Of a DNA stretch of 7,743 nucleotides, positions 1 to 6,431 are shown one piece after another. The position numbers were made by a program, and so were the translations under genes. The first letter of the stretch is position 1. Each line of letters opens with the position of its first letter. The notes under the pieces are model-generated. The model was not told where the DNA came from. It saw only the letters and a program-made list of their open reading frames with translations, and did no database searches. The stretch comes from JAATFY01 sp049276515. GTDB taxonomy: Bacteria > Pseudomonadota > Alphaproteobacteria > UBA9219. Location of the stretch: positions 1 through 7,743 of the forward strand of contig JBASWO010000030.1 in NCBI GenBank assembly GCA_049276515.1, written 5' to 3'.

Positions 1-260
1 GTGTTCGTATGCATGCGATCTTTCACTATCTTTAAATACTGTCCCGCCTCCTGCTCGAAAATCTTTAACCCGCTCGCTTGGAGCGCCGTGTTGCCGCGCG
101 TAAGATAGCCGAGCGTTTCGAGCATGCCGTAATTGCCGAGGCGCGGACTGGCCTTATCGGGAATAATTTCGGCGATTTTTATGGACGTCGTGCCGATGTC
201 CACGCCCAAGCAGGGACCTACGGGCTCGCCGAACAGCTTTTTAAAAAATCCCAGTGCCAT
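1..260 (-). CDS. pilM: PilM-like type IV pilus assembly ATPase, N-terminal part
   Basis: Only the first 86 codons are inside the window; the gene runs off the left edge. PilM is a cytoplasmic actin-fold ATPase that links the inner-membrane PilN/PilO complex to the type IV pilus motor. The reading starts MALGFFKKLFG, an amphipathic start usual for PilM. Residues 19-27 read GVDIGTTSI, the phosphate-1 loop of the actin/FtsA/PilM fold. The stretch with YGMLETLGYL and LKIFEQEAGQYLKIV matches the layout I recall for PilM of Patescibacteria, where a run of helix precedes the first shuttle of the fold. The ATG shares the bases CATG with the comF start on the other strand. A TATACT box lies 10 bases upstream (minus strand, 276-271), so the mRNA may be nearly leaderless. 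The call rests on the N-terminus only; another actin-fold protein is less likely. Confidence 0.8.
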   Translation of the reverse strand, partial: MALGFFKKLFGEPVGPCLGVDIGTTSIKIAEIIPDKASPRLGNYGMLETLGYLTRGNTALQASGLKIFEQEAGQYLKIVKDRMHTN

Positions 261-996
261 GTATGCTACTAGTATACCTTATACCGTGCTTACGCGTGCC
301 AAAAACTTATTGCTCGACATGCTCTTCCCCCGCACGTGCCTTGCGTGCGCTAAAAACGTGCCTACGAATAACGCGCATACGGTGATTTGCGACGCGTGCA
401 TGGCCTCCGTCCCCCTATATGACGCCCTCCACTGCCCCGTCTGCATGCGGCGCATCCCCGCAGACGGCAAGCCATGCCACCCCGAGGCGAAATATATATT
501 GGCGGGTGCCACGCACTACGCGCACGCCCCTGTGCAAAAGCTCATATGGCAGATGAAGTACGAAAACTGGATGACAGCGGGCGCGCCCGTCGGCACCTTG
601 CTCACGAACTACCTACGCGCCTTACCGCACGACTTTACGGACTACCACGTTGTACCCGTGCCTTTGCACAAGAACAGGGAATGGAAACGCGGCTTTAACC
701 AAGCAGCGGTTTTAGGCGCGCACGTAAGCACCGCTTTCCATTTACCGACCATTGCGAAAAATCTCGTACGGGTAAAAGAAACGCCTGCGCAGGCAGACCA
801 AAAAGACTACGCGTTACGCGAAACAAATATCCAAGGCGCGTTCCACGTGGAGCGCCCTGCAGAATTCAAAGGTAAAAATATTATATTAGTGGATGACGTA
901 ACAACATCCGGCGCCACCATCCGCGAAGCAGTCCGCGTCTTAAAAAGCGCCGGCGCGAAGAAAATCGTCGCGGCGGTTGTGGCACGAGCGCGCTAG
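259..996 (+). CDS. comF: ComF family phosphoribosyltransferase-like competence protein
   Basis: This 245-residue protein belongs to the ComF/GntX family, which is needed for natural DNA uptake in several bacteria and carries a type I phosphoribosyltransferase fold. An N-terminal zinc ribbon is visible: C27xxC30, C44xxC47 and C59xxC62, with a further Cys at 73. Next come the family signatures PVPLHKNREWKRGFNQA (residues 133-149) and the PRPP-binding loop ILVDDVTTSGAT (209-220). Length is normal for the family. I chose the ATG at 259 because the open frame further upstream would lie inside pilM on the other strand. An in-frame ATG at 319 (MLFPRTCLAC) is the alternative and still keeps the zinc ribbon. 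No good Shine-Dalgarno site is seen. Pairing with pilM supports a role in pilus-based transformation. Its GC-rich codons match the neighbouring backbone genes. Confidence 0.88.
   Translation: MYATSIPYTVLTRAKNLLLDMLFPRTCLACAKNVPTNNAHTVICDACMASVPLYDALHCPVCMRRIPADGKPCHPEAKYILAGATHYAHAPVQKLIWQMKYENWMTAGAPVGTLLTNYLRALPHDFTDYHVVPVPLHKNREWKRGFNQAAVLGAHVSTAFHLPTIAKNLVRVKETPAQADQKDYALRETNIQGAFHVERPAEFKGKNIILVDDVTTSGATIREAVRVLKSAGAKKIVAAVVARAR
261..299. promoter_or_regulatory. Putative divergent pilM/comF promoter zone
   Basis: The two genes diverge from overlapping starts, so each promoter must lie inside the other's 5' coding end. For pilM (minus) the box TATACT at 276-271 is a near-consensus -10 element whose expected start point is at or just before the ATG; I see no convincing -35 at normal spacing. 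The 8-bp palindrome TACTAGTA (267-274) sits beside it. For comF no clear promoter is visible unless translation starts later, at the ATG at 319. Confidence 0.3.
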
Positions 997-1022
997 AAAA
1001 ACCACAAAGCCCGTGATAGCAT
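994..1022 (+). promoter_or_regulatory. Putative promoter of the phosphohexomutase
   Basis: TAGAAA (994-999) and TAGCAT (1017-1022) are separated by exactly 17 bases, and TG sits one base before the -10 box (1014-1015), as in an extended -10 promoter. Each hexamer matches four of six consensus positions. The predicted start point falls on or next to the ATG at 1030, so the transcript would be essentially leaderless, which agrees with the lack of a Shine-Dalgarno site. The -35 overlaps the comF stop codon. This is pattern reading only. Confidence 0.35.
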
Positions 1023-1029
1023 CGGCATA

Positions 1030-1386
1030 ATGATAATCCCCAGCCTTTCGGGTATACGGTTTACGACGGACGAAGATACGGCTGATATTGCCGCGCGGTA
1101 TGCCGCCGCATTTGCGGGCGCCTATCGCGGGAAAATAGTAATCGGGCGTGATGGACGGCCTTCGGGCAAAGCTATCGTAAAAACCGTAATCAAAACCCTT
1201 ACGGATTGCGGCTGCAAAGTTACCGACCTCGGTATCGTCCCTACGCCCACGCTCACTATGGCGCTTATAAAACTGAAGGCTAAGGGCGGCGTGATGGTGA
1301 CCGCGAGCCACAACCCTGTAGAGTGGAATGGCCTTAAATTATTCGATTCTACCGGCGACTACTTAAACCATGTTCTCCGCGCCTGA
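1030..1386 (+). CDS. Phosphohexomutase (GlmM/PMM-like) domain I fragment, broken gene
   Basis: The 118 residues are the first domain of an alpha-D-phosphohexomutase, the enzyme family that moves phosphate between C6 and C1 of a hexose, for example glucosamine-phosphate for cell wall precursors. The start SLSGIRFTTDED matches the family N-terminus. IGRDGRPSG (38-46) is typical, and TASHNP (91-96) holds the catalytic phosphoserine, Ser93, followed by WNGLKLF. The protein stops after a short tail, HVLRA, where the family continues through a linker into domain II. The rest lies at once downstream in another frame (1370-2278). Alone this piece lacks the metal, sugar and phosphate sites and cannot be a full enzyme. 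Reading UGA as sense does not help: the frame meets TAA eight codons later. It is either a pseudogene or an assembly error; a working two-piece enzyme is possible but less likely. Confidence 0.75.
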   Translation: MIIPSLSGIRFTTDEDTADIAARYAAAFAGAYRGKIVIGRDGRPSGKAIVKTVIKTLTDCGCKVTDLGIVPTPTLTMALIKLKAKGGVMVTASHNPVEWNGLKLFDSTGDYLNHVLRA

Positions 1387-2278
1387 TTACCACGTAAAAC
1401 AAATCGTTAAGCTCGTTAACGCGAAGGCAATACGGGCGCGGAAATTTAGCGTGGCGCTCGAAACGATAAACGCGAGTGCCTCGGTTACCGCCAAGCCCCT
1501 TTTAGTCGCGCTCGGCTGCACCGTAGCGGGGCTCAACGTGAAAACGAACGGCGACTTCGTCCACATGCCGGAGCCGAACCCGAAAAACCTCGCGGCATTT
1601 ACGGACTTTATTAAAAAGAAAAAAGCCGACGTCGGCTTCGCGCTAGACCCCGATGGCGACCGGCTCGTACTCGTCTCCCCCACGCACGGCGTGATATCCG
1701 AAGAATATTCCGTAGCGCTCGCCGTGGAACACGTCTTAAAGCATATCGAAAAAGGGCCGGTCGTAATCAACCAATCCACGAGCCGCATGAGCGAAGATAT
1801 CGCGAAGGCGAACAAGTGCCGCGTATACCGCAGCATCGTGGGCGAGCCGAACGTCGTCGCATTAATGCGTAAGAAAAACGCCGTAATAGGCGGCGAAGGC
1901 AACGGCGGCGTAATCTACCCGCGCCTGCACTGCGGCCGCGACGGAATGATGGGAATCGCCTTAATACTCGACTACATGGCACGCACGGGAAAGACTTTAG
2001 ACGAGCTCGTGGCTATGATCCCCCACTACGCGATAGCTAAAGACAAGGTAACACTCGCGGACTTCCCCGCCGCAAAAGACATTTTAATACAATTGTTCGA
2101 CGGCGTACCCCACACGGTAACGGACGGCGTACGCTTCGCATGGCCGGACCGTTGGCTCCACGTGCGCACCTCGAACACCGAACCGATTGTCCGCCTCTTT
2201 GCCGAAAGCCCCAGCATGGCAGAAAGCGAAGCCTTAATAGCCCGCGCCAAAAAATCCCTCGTAAAGCTCGTCAAGTAA
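1370..2278 (+). CDS. Phosphohexomutase (GlmM/PMM-like) domains II-IV fragment, broken gene
   Basis: This frame carries the remaining three domains of the same phosphohexomutase. Visible are the metal-binding loop DPDGDR (residues 93-98), the sugar-specificity loop GGEGNGG (174-180) and the domain IV phosphate-binding loop RTSNTEPIVRL (266-276). All three are intact. The GEGNGG form is found in bacterial enzymes often annotated as phosphoglucosamine mutase, but substrate cannot be settled from this. The homologous part seems to begin near PDYHVKQIVKL, so the roughly 25-40 residues that normally join it to domain I are missing, and the frame is shifted by +1 relative to the upstream piece. The ATG at 1370 lies just after an in-frame TAA (1364-1366), with no Shine-Dalgarno site, and may be only the first available start. 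The two pieces overlap by 17 bases. Confidence 0.75.
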   Translation: MFSAPDYHVKQIVKLVNAKAIRARKFSVALETINASASVTAKPLLVALGCTVAGLNVKTNGDFVHMPEPNPKNLAAFTDFIKKKKADVGFALDPDGDRLVLVSPTHGVISEEYSVALAVEHVLKHIEKGPVVINQSTSRMSEDIAKANKCRVYRSIVGEPNVVALMRKKNAVIGGEGNGGVIYPRLHCGRDGMMGIALILDYMARTGKTLDELVAMIPHYAIAKDKVTLADFPAAKDILIQLFDGVPHTVTDGVRFAWPDRWLHVRTSNTEPIVRLFAESPSMAESEALIARAKKSLVKLVK

Positions 2279-2294
2279 TCTTTATTCTCATCCC

Positions 2295-2330
2295 ATTCTC
2301 GTTATATGCCGGTCGGCATATAACGAGAAT
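2295..2330. terminator. Perfect 17-bp inverted repeat between convergent genes
   Basis: ATTCTCGTTATATGCCG (2295-2311) is followed after two bases by its exact reverse complement (2314-2330). As RNA it would fold into a 16-bp stem with a GGTC loop on either strand. It lies between the phosphohexomutase stop (2278) and the helicase stop (2351), the place for a bidirectional terminator. No U-run follows directly on either strand; on the plus strand GTTTTT starts 11 bases further on. The stem is not especially GC-rich. A second copy of TTATTCTC at 2282-2289 can pair with GAGAATAA (2325-2332) as an alternative stem. A protein-binding site is the other option. Confidence 0.55.
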
Positions 2331-2350
2331 AAGTGGATAAGTTTTTAAAA

Positions 2351-3946
2351 TTACTCTGGTTTCTCTGATTTTTTTTGAGGGTGGTGGTAGAGGGGTTCGA
2401 TGAGGCCGAGCTTTTCTAGGCGGGCGCGGATGCCACCTTCTTTGCGACCTAGCAGTTTTGCGAGTTCGGGGATGCCGGCGTCGCGCTTGAATAAATCTTT
2501 TAATTTCTTTTCTTCTTCGTCCGTCCACCGGCGGAAGGCTTGCGGGGATTCCTTACGGAGCTTGTCGATAGGCCGCTCTTCGAGGCTTTCCGCACTAGCG
2601 TCTTCTTTCTCCCCCGCCGCGATTTCTTTGCCGCCTGCGCTTGCTATGAAGTTGGCGTGGAGTTCTGTTATTTTCGATTTTTCCATACCGCCGAAGAGTG
2701 CGTCTGCTTCGTCTGACCCTGCACGGAAGGCAATATCGCGTTCGAATACTTCTGGGTGCACTTGGAAGGCGCGTTCGTTCCAGCCGAGCAGGTGCAAGCC
2801 GGATAAACGCTTCACGCGCGAGAGCGCAACGTACCCCTGCCCGAACTCGAACACGTCGCTTAAGTCCATTACCGCTTCGTCCAAGCTCACGCCTTGGCTC
2901 TTGTGCACCGTCATCGCCCATGCGAGGCGGAGCGGCAGTTGGGATATGCGGGCGCGCTCCTTGCCGTTTTCTTCTATCGCCCAATCCATCGGCTCCGGCT
3001 CTATGCGCCGGCCGTCGCGCGTTTTTATTACCGGCAAGCCTCCTGCGCCCGTAAAGTCCTGCACCGTGCCGAGCGTACCGTTAACGAAATGCTCCTGCGG
3101 ATTATTCTTCGTAAACATCACGACGGCACCTTTCTTTAACTTTAAAAATTGCGGAGACAAGCAGCCTTTTTGCAAACCCGCCACCATCGCGGCAGGGCCG
3201 CGCGTTACCATATTAAAAACTTTTTCTACGCCCTCGAGCTTCGCCAAAATGGCGCTGTTCGTACTATCCACATCCGCGTTATGCGAAAAAAGGCGGGGTA
3301 CGGTATCCGGCACCGTCCCCCGCGCAACGCGGCGGGCTTCGATGTGCGCGGCGTGGTCGTCGTTAAAAATATTCTTGCGGATGGCGCCGAGCACGGACAA
3401 AAACGCATCGTCGTCCTGCCGGTGCTGTTCCGTTAAGTAGCAGGCGACGGGCGCTGCTGCCGCCCATGCGGGCGCATCGTACGCGAAAGATATTTTCTCC
3501 CGCTCGCGGTTTACGGGCGGCAGCTGGAAAAAGTCGCCCACGAAGATTGTTTGTAGCCCACCAAATGGCCGGTCGTTACCCTTAACCGCTTTCGTGACGC
3601 TATCCACCATGTCGATCATATAGGCGCCGAGCATCGAGACTTCGTCTATAACCAATACTTTCGCACGCAGTATGCGCTTAGCCACGTATTCACGCGAAGC
3701 GATTTCTTCTACCTCGTATTTGGATAGGCTGGGGCGGATGCCTACGCCGCTCCACGAGTGGATTGTCATGCCGTTAATATGCGTCGCGGCAATGCCCGTA
3801 GAGGCCGTAACGGCGGCGTCAATTTTCCGCGCACGCAAATACCGCAGGTATTCGTTTATCGTATGCGTCTTCCCCGCCCCGGGCTCGCCCGTCAAAAAAA
3901 CGTTCGCGCCGGTCTTCAATATTTCAAGCGCGCGCTGTTGGGTCAT
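2351..3946 (-). CDS. PIF1-like superfamily 1B DNA helicase with C-terminal HTH/Myb-like domain
   Basis: A 531-residue ATP-driven 5'-3' DNA helicase of the PIF1/RecD-like SF1B group, expected to act on replication forks, recombination intermediates or G-quadruplexes. Motifs in order: Walker A GEPGAGKT (20-27), motif Ia TASTGIAA (48-55), Walker B VLVIDE (97-102), motif III GDFFQLPP (137-144), motif IV region TEQHRQ (172-177), motif V MTVHKSQG (345-352) and motif VI GYVALSRV (371-378). Residues 473-513, from WTDEEEKKLKDLF to IRARLEKLG, look like a Myb/SANT or GcrA-type three-helix DNA-binding tail, joined by a charged linker. The tail may target the helicase. AGAGG lies 8 bases before the ATG, one of the few good Shine-Dalgarno sites here, inside the end of the upstream gene. 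The start overlaps that gene's stop (ATGA). Its GC-rich composition matches the backbone, unlike the upstream partner, so the pairing may be recent. Confidence 0.9.
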   Translation of the reverse strand: MTQQRALEILKTGANVFLTGEPGAGKTHTINEYLRYLRARKIDAAVTASTGIAATHINGMTIHSWSGVGIRPSLSKYEVEEIASREYVAKRILRAKVLVIDEVSMLGAYMIDMVDSVTKAVKGNDRPFGGLQTIFVGDFFQLPPVNREREKISFAYDAPAWAAAAPVACYLTEQHRQDDDAFLSVLGAIRKNIFNDDHAAHIEARRVARGTVPDTVPRLFSHNADVDSTNSAILAKLEGVEKVFNMVTRGPAAMVAGLQKGCLSPQFLKLKKGAVVMFTKNNPQEHFVNGTLGTVQDFTGAGGLPVIKTRDGRRIEPEPMDWAIEENGKERARISQLPLRLAWAMTVHKSQGVSLDEAVMDLSDVFEFGQGYVALSRVKRLSGLHLLGWNERAFQVHPEVFERDIAFRAGSDEADALFGGMEKSKITELHANFIASAGGKEIAAGEKEDASAESLEERPIDKLRKESPQAFRRWTDEEEKKLKDLFKRDAGIPELAKLLGRKEGGIRARLEKLGLIEPLYHHPQKKSEKPE

Positions 3947-4749
3947 ACATCAAGCCTCTCTATTTGTTGCATCAACCCAGCAGAATATAATCTGAATGCA
4001 TTAAAATAGCTCTCTAGATATTGTAATGTTTCGGCGGGAGTAATTCCATTTTCAAAATCAATATAATCAAAATCACGATAATTTGCCTTTATTCGATACC
4101 AATAGAAAAAATCTATAAGCATCAATCGCTCTGTTTTGATAAAATCTTTTTTCTCGGCACGATCTTTTGGTGAATATAAATTCCATTTCTTATTTATCTT
4201 GCGATCATATAATTTATAATCAAAAAGCTTTTTTGCCACAGAATCACCGCATTGAACCTCAGACCAATAACTATTCTTAGTATTCTGCCCGGGATTTATT
4301 GGCGGCATACTGGAGATTCGCGATAAGCTATACACCATATCAAGAGTAGCCTCATCAAAATAAATATTTTTAGTACTCACTAAATTACATATTTTCTTTC
4401 TTACTGCACCATGACCACCATGCCGAAATCCAGCCATGTCGCCATCAATCAAATTAATTAAAATACTCTCAAAATAATATAAGGCGTAGTAGCATTTCAC
4501 AGGAAACCAAGGAGCAATTATCATTCCAAATTCTGGATCCTCTCTGGCTAATTCAATATCCCTCTCAATACTTTTTACTGTAATTTTATTTAATTTTTTA
4601 AATCTTCTTATTCCAAATTCACTTTTTATCGGAGACCCTATCTGTTTCGCAAAAAATTTACTAGTTAATAGTAATTTTTCGATGCATTTAATGTAATTAA
4701 GATGGGTACGAAATGACGCTCTAACAGACTCAGGTAAGGAATCAGACAT
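3943..4749 (-). CDS. HEPN-like domain protein of unknown function
   Basis: I do not recognise the whole 268-residue protein, but two parts resemble the HEPN fold of the UPF0332 type. Residues 87-118, with YYALYYFESILINLIDG followed by HGGHGAVRK, match the helix and His-rich turn seen as YYAMFHAAKALL...G...H.GV. Residues 218-224, YRIKANY, followed by an acidic stretch and a long helix, match the R..ADY end of that family. About 90 residues (roughly 125-215) separate them, more than usual. HEPN proteins are often toxins, RNases or partners of defence enzymes; the classical RNase motif R-x4-6-H is not clearly present, so catalysis is uncertain. No nucleotidyltransferase (MNT) antitoxin lies beside it. 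The gene is AT-rich, divergent from the lexA-like gene and ends in an ATGA overlap with the helicase, so the two should be translationally coupled. No Shine-Dalgarno site precedes its ATG. Confidence 0.5.
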   Translation of the reverse strand: MSDSLPESVRASFRTHLNYIKCIEKLLLTSKFFAKQIGSPIKSEFGIRRFKKLNKITVKSIERDIELAREDPEFGMIIAPWFPVKCYYALYYFESILINLIDGDMAGFRHGGHGAVRKKICNLVSTKNIYFDEATLDMVYSLSRISSMPPINPGQNTKNSYWSEVQCGDSVAKKLFDYKLYDRKINKKWNLYSPKDRAEKKDFIKTERLMLIDFFYWYRIKANYRDFDYIDFENGITPAETLQYLESYFNAFRLYSAGLMQQIERLDV

Positions 4750-4846
4750 AATTAAGTATTCAGTGGATAACTTTACTTGCGTGATATTCTATAAGTTTTC
4801 TATACTATAAGTATATCATATTAGTAAAAGAGTAGAAGTTAATAAT
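4750..4846. promoter_or_regulatory. Divergent promoter with symmetric AT-rich operator
   Basis: This 97-base gap feeds the HEPN-like gene (minus) and the lexA-like operon (plus). For the plus strand, TTGCGT (4777-4782) and TATACT (4801-4806) are 18 bases apart and form a plausible promoter. The -10 box is the left arm of TATACT-ATA-AGTATA (4801-4815), a perfect 6-bp inverted repeat. A larger dyad centred on 4800 is also present: TTTACT (4772-4777) with AGTAAA (4823-4828), and TGATAT (4782-4787) with ATATCA (4813-4818). CTATAAGT occurs twice (4789-4796, 4805-4812). A repressor bound here would block the plus promoter and probably the minus one, for which TAGAAT (4791-4786) is a weak -10 candidate. 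The lexA-like product is the obvious candidate ligand. No classical SOS box is seen. Confidence 0.55.
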
Positions 4847-5503
4847 ATGCTCACAAAGAAACAAAAAGAGGTCTTAGATTTTTTAAATATCTACTCAAAA
4901 GAAAAAGGCTATGCTCCGTCCCTTGATGAAATTCGTAAACATTTCAAATTAGCCTCGGCTTCCACGGCACATTACTATATCGCAAGGCTTGAAGAAGAAG
5001 GGTATTTGAAAAAAGAATCAAACCAACCTCGCTCAATCAGTATTTATGCCGACGAGTCTGTTAAAAGTATAGCTCCGCAAAAATCGGATTCTTTTTCAGT
5101 CCCCGTTTTAGGCTCAGCGAACGCCGGACCAGCGACTATTCTCGCGGAAGAAAATATAGACGGCTACCTGCGCGTAGCACGCAACGAATTGAATAAGAAG
5201 GATGGCGTTTTTGCCCTTCGCGTAAAAGGCGATTCTATGAATAAGGCTGATATCAACGGTAAAAATCTCGAAGACGGCGACTTCGTGTTAATCGACTCCG
5301 AATACAAGCATCCGAAAAACGGTGATTACGTTCTTGCAGTAATCGATAATTACGCGAATTTAAAAAAGTTCGAGAAAGACATGAAAACCGGAGAAATACG
5401 CCTCCTATCAGAGTCGAAGAACTTAAAATATAAACCGATCTACATTTCTAGTGAGGATAATTTTATGGTCAATGGTAAAATCATCGGCGTAGTAAAAAAA
5501 TAA
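4847..5503 (+). CDS. lexA: LexA-like self-cleaving transcriptional repressor (S24 peptidase)
   Basis: A 218-residue LexA-family repressor. Residues 1-65 form the winged helix-turn-helix: TKKQKEVLDFL, GYAPSLDEIRKHF, then a recognition helix around SASTAHYYIARL and the wing EEEGYLKKE. The peptidase part follows: an Ala-Gly cleavage site at A93-G94 (SANAGPA), the catalytic Ser130 in VKGDSM and the catalytic Lys173 in ANLKKF, so RecA-stimulated self-cleavage should be possible. Length is normal. It opens an operon with the two methyltransferases, only two bases before the first, and probably represses its own promoter. The position suggests a dedicated controller of the island rather than the housekeeping SOS repressor, but that cannot be told from one window. 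The first part of the gene is AT-rich like the island, while 5101-5220 is close to backbone composition, which may mean a chimera. Confidence 0.88.
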   Translation: MLTKKQKEVLDFLNIYSKEKGYAPSLDEIRKHFKLASASTAHYYIARLEEEGYLKKESNQPRSISIYADESVKSIAPQKSDSFSVPVLGSANAGPATILAEENIDGYLRVARNELNKKDGVFALRVKGDSMNKADINGKNLEDGDFVLIDSEYKHPKNGDYVLAVIDNYANLKKFEKDMKTGEIRLLSESKNLKYKPIYISSEDNFMVNGKIIGVVKK

Positions 5504-5505
5504 TT

Positions 5506-6420
5506 ATGAAAGTAGTAAGTCTTTTTTCAGGAGCCGGTGGTATTGATTTAGGCCTAAAGCAAGCTGGACTCGATATTCTATGGGCTGTAGATAACGACCT
5601 TGATAGTATCAAAACATACAGAAAAAATATCGGGGATCATGCAGTATTATCCGATATTCGTGAGATTAAATCTGAAGACATACCAGACGCAGATTTAATA
5701 GTGGGTGGCTTCCCTTGTCAGGGTTTTTCACAAGCAAATCGCTTTCGTAGCATAGATGATAACCGAAATACTCTCTACATTGAGATGCTCAGAATAGTTC
5801 GCGATAAAAAACCCAAATGGTTCGTTGCCGAAAATGTAAAGGGTATTCTGAGCCTAGATAAAGGAAGGGTATTTGAATCCATTATTAAAGATTTTTCTGA
5901 AATTGGATACCGCCTCAAACATGAATTGGTAAATATGGCTGATCATGGCGTTCCTCAAGCGAGAAAACGTGTCATAATTTTAGGCACAAGGAAGGATTTA
6001 GTCTCAGGCCAAGAAGCATATCATCCCTCAAAAACGCACGATAAGAATACTTGGGTATCAATTACCCAGGCTTTATCAGAGATTGAAAAATATAAAGGAA
6101 AATTCCCCAACAACACAGGCTCAAAATATAAAGTTGAGTTCAGAAACTTCACTGGTCACCGCATAACTGATCCAAATAAACCAAGCCCGACCATCTTAGC
6201 CAGAGGAAACGGGAAAGGTGGTGTTTGCGCGATCCCACATCCCAATAGGGAGAGGCGCCTTACTATACGCGAATCAGCTTCCGTGCAGACCTTCCCTACC
6301 GACTTTGAGTTTATTGGAGCGACCAATTCAATGTATAGACAGATTGGCAATGCAATTCCTGTTTTGTATGGTCGAAAACTGGGAGAAATGTTTTTAAAAA
6401 TAAACGATATTAAGCAATAA
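5506..6420 (+). CDS. C5-cytosine DNA methyltransferase, first of a tandem pair
   Basis: A 304-residue Dcm/HhaI-type enzyme that transfers methyl from S-adenosylmethionine to C5 of cytosine in a specific DNA site. The family motifs are in order: I LFSGAGGIDLG (6-16), IV GGFPCQGFS (67-75) with the nucleophile Cys71, VI AENVKG (108-113), VIII QARKRVIILG (151-160), IX KPSPTILARG (225-234) and X RQIGNAIPV (278-286). The target recognition segment between VIII and IX is short, roughly residues 165-222, so this is a compact enzyme. The ATG follows the lexA-like stop by two bases with no clear Shine-Dalgarno site, pointing to coupled translation. It is a close paralog of the next gene, and the two recognition segments differ most. 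Typical role: protecting host DNA from a paired restriction enzyme, here probably the HNH nuclease downstream. Confidence 0.94.
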   Translation: MKVVSLFSGAGGIDLGLKQAGLDILWAVDNDLDSIKTYRKNIGDHAVLSDIREIKSEDIPDADLIVGGFPCQGFSQANRFRSIDDNRNTLYIEMLRIVRDKKPKWFVAENVKGILSLDKGRVFESIIKDFSEIGYRLKHELVNMADHGVPQARKRVIILGTRKDLVSGQEAYHPSKTHDKNTWVSITQALSEIEKYKGKFPNNTGSKYKVEFRNFTGHRITDPNKPSPTILARGNGKGGVCAIPHPNRERRLTIRESASVQTFPTDFEFIGATNSMYRQIGNAIPVLYGRKLGEMFLKINDIKQ

Positions 6421-6431
6421 TTGTATTGACT

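Noticed and set aside
133..258. An earlier in-frame start for comF at 133
   Set aside because: It would lie inside pilM on the other strand, adds residues unlike ComF, and the zinc ribbon begins soon after 259.
1360..1370. Programmed -1 frameshift at C TTA AAC joining the two phosphohexomutase parts
   Set aside because: The heptamer lacks the needed XXX start, and a -1 slip leads into the wrong frame; +1 (or -2) is required. The linker would still be absent.
1384..1410. UGA read as a sense codon (code 25) to rescue the phosphohexomutase
   Set aside because: After the TGA the same frame reaches TAA within eight codons and the sequence in between is not mutase-like. The HNH stop is TAA, which that code does not reassign.
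2295..2330. The palindrome as a dif/Xer recombination site
   Set aside because: The arms do not resemble XerC/XerD half sites, the centre has two instead of about six bases, and no recombinase gene is nearby.
2400..3440. A 346-codon open frame on the plus strand opposite the helicase
   Set aside because: It is the antisense image of a GC-rich gene with complete helicase motifs; its own product is rich in Ser/Arg/Pro without domains.
4750..4846. Classical SOS box (CTG-N10-CAG or GAAC-N4-GTTC)
   Set aside because: Neither pattern appears in the gap; the visible symmetry is an AT-rich dyad of another type.
6426..6431. TTG start for the second methyltransferase
   Set aside because: It adds only two residues, and the ATG at 6432 gives a start equivalent to that of its paralog; no ribosome-binding site favours the TTG.
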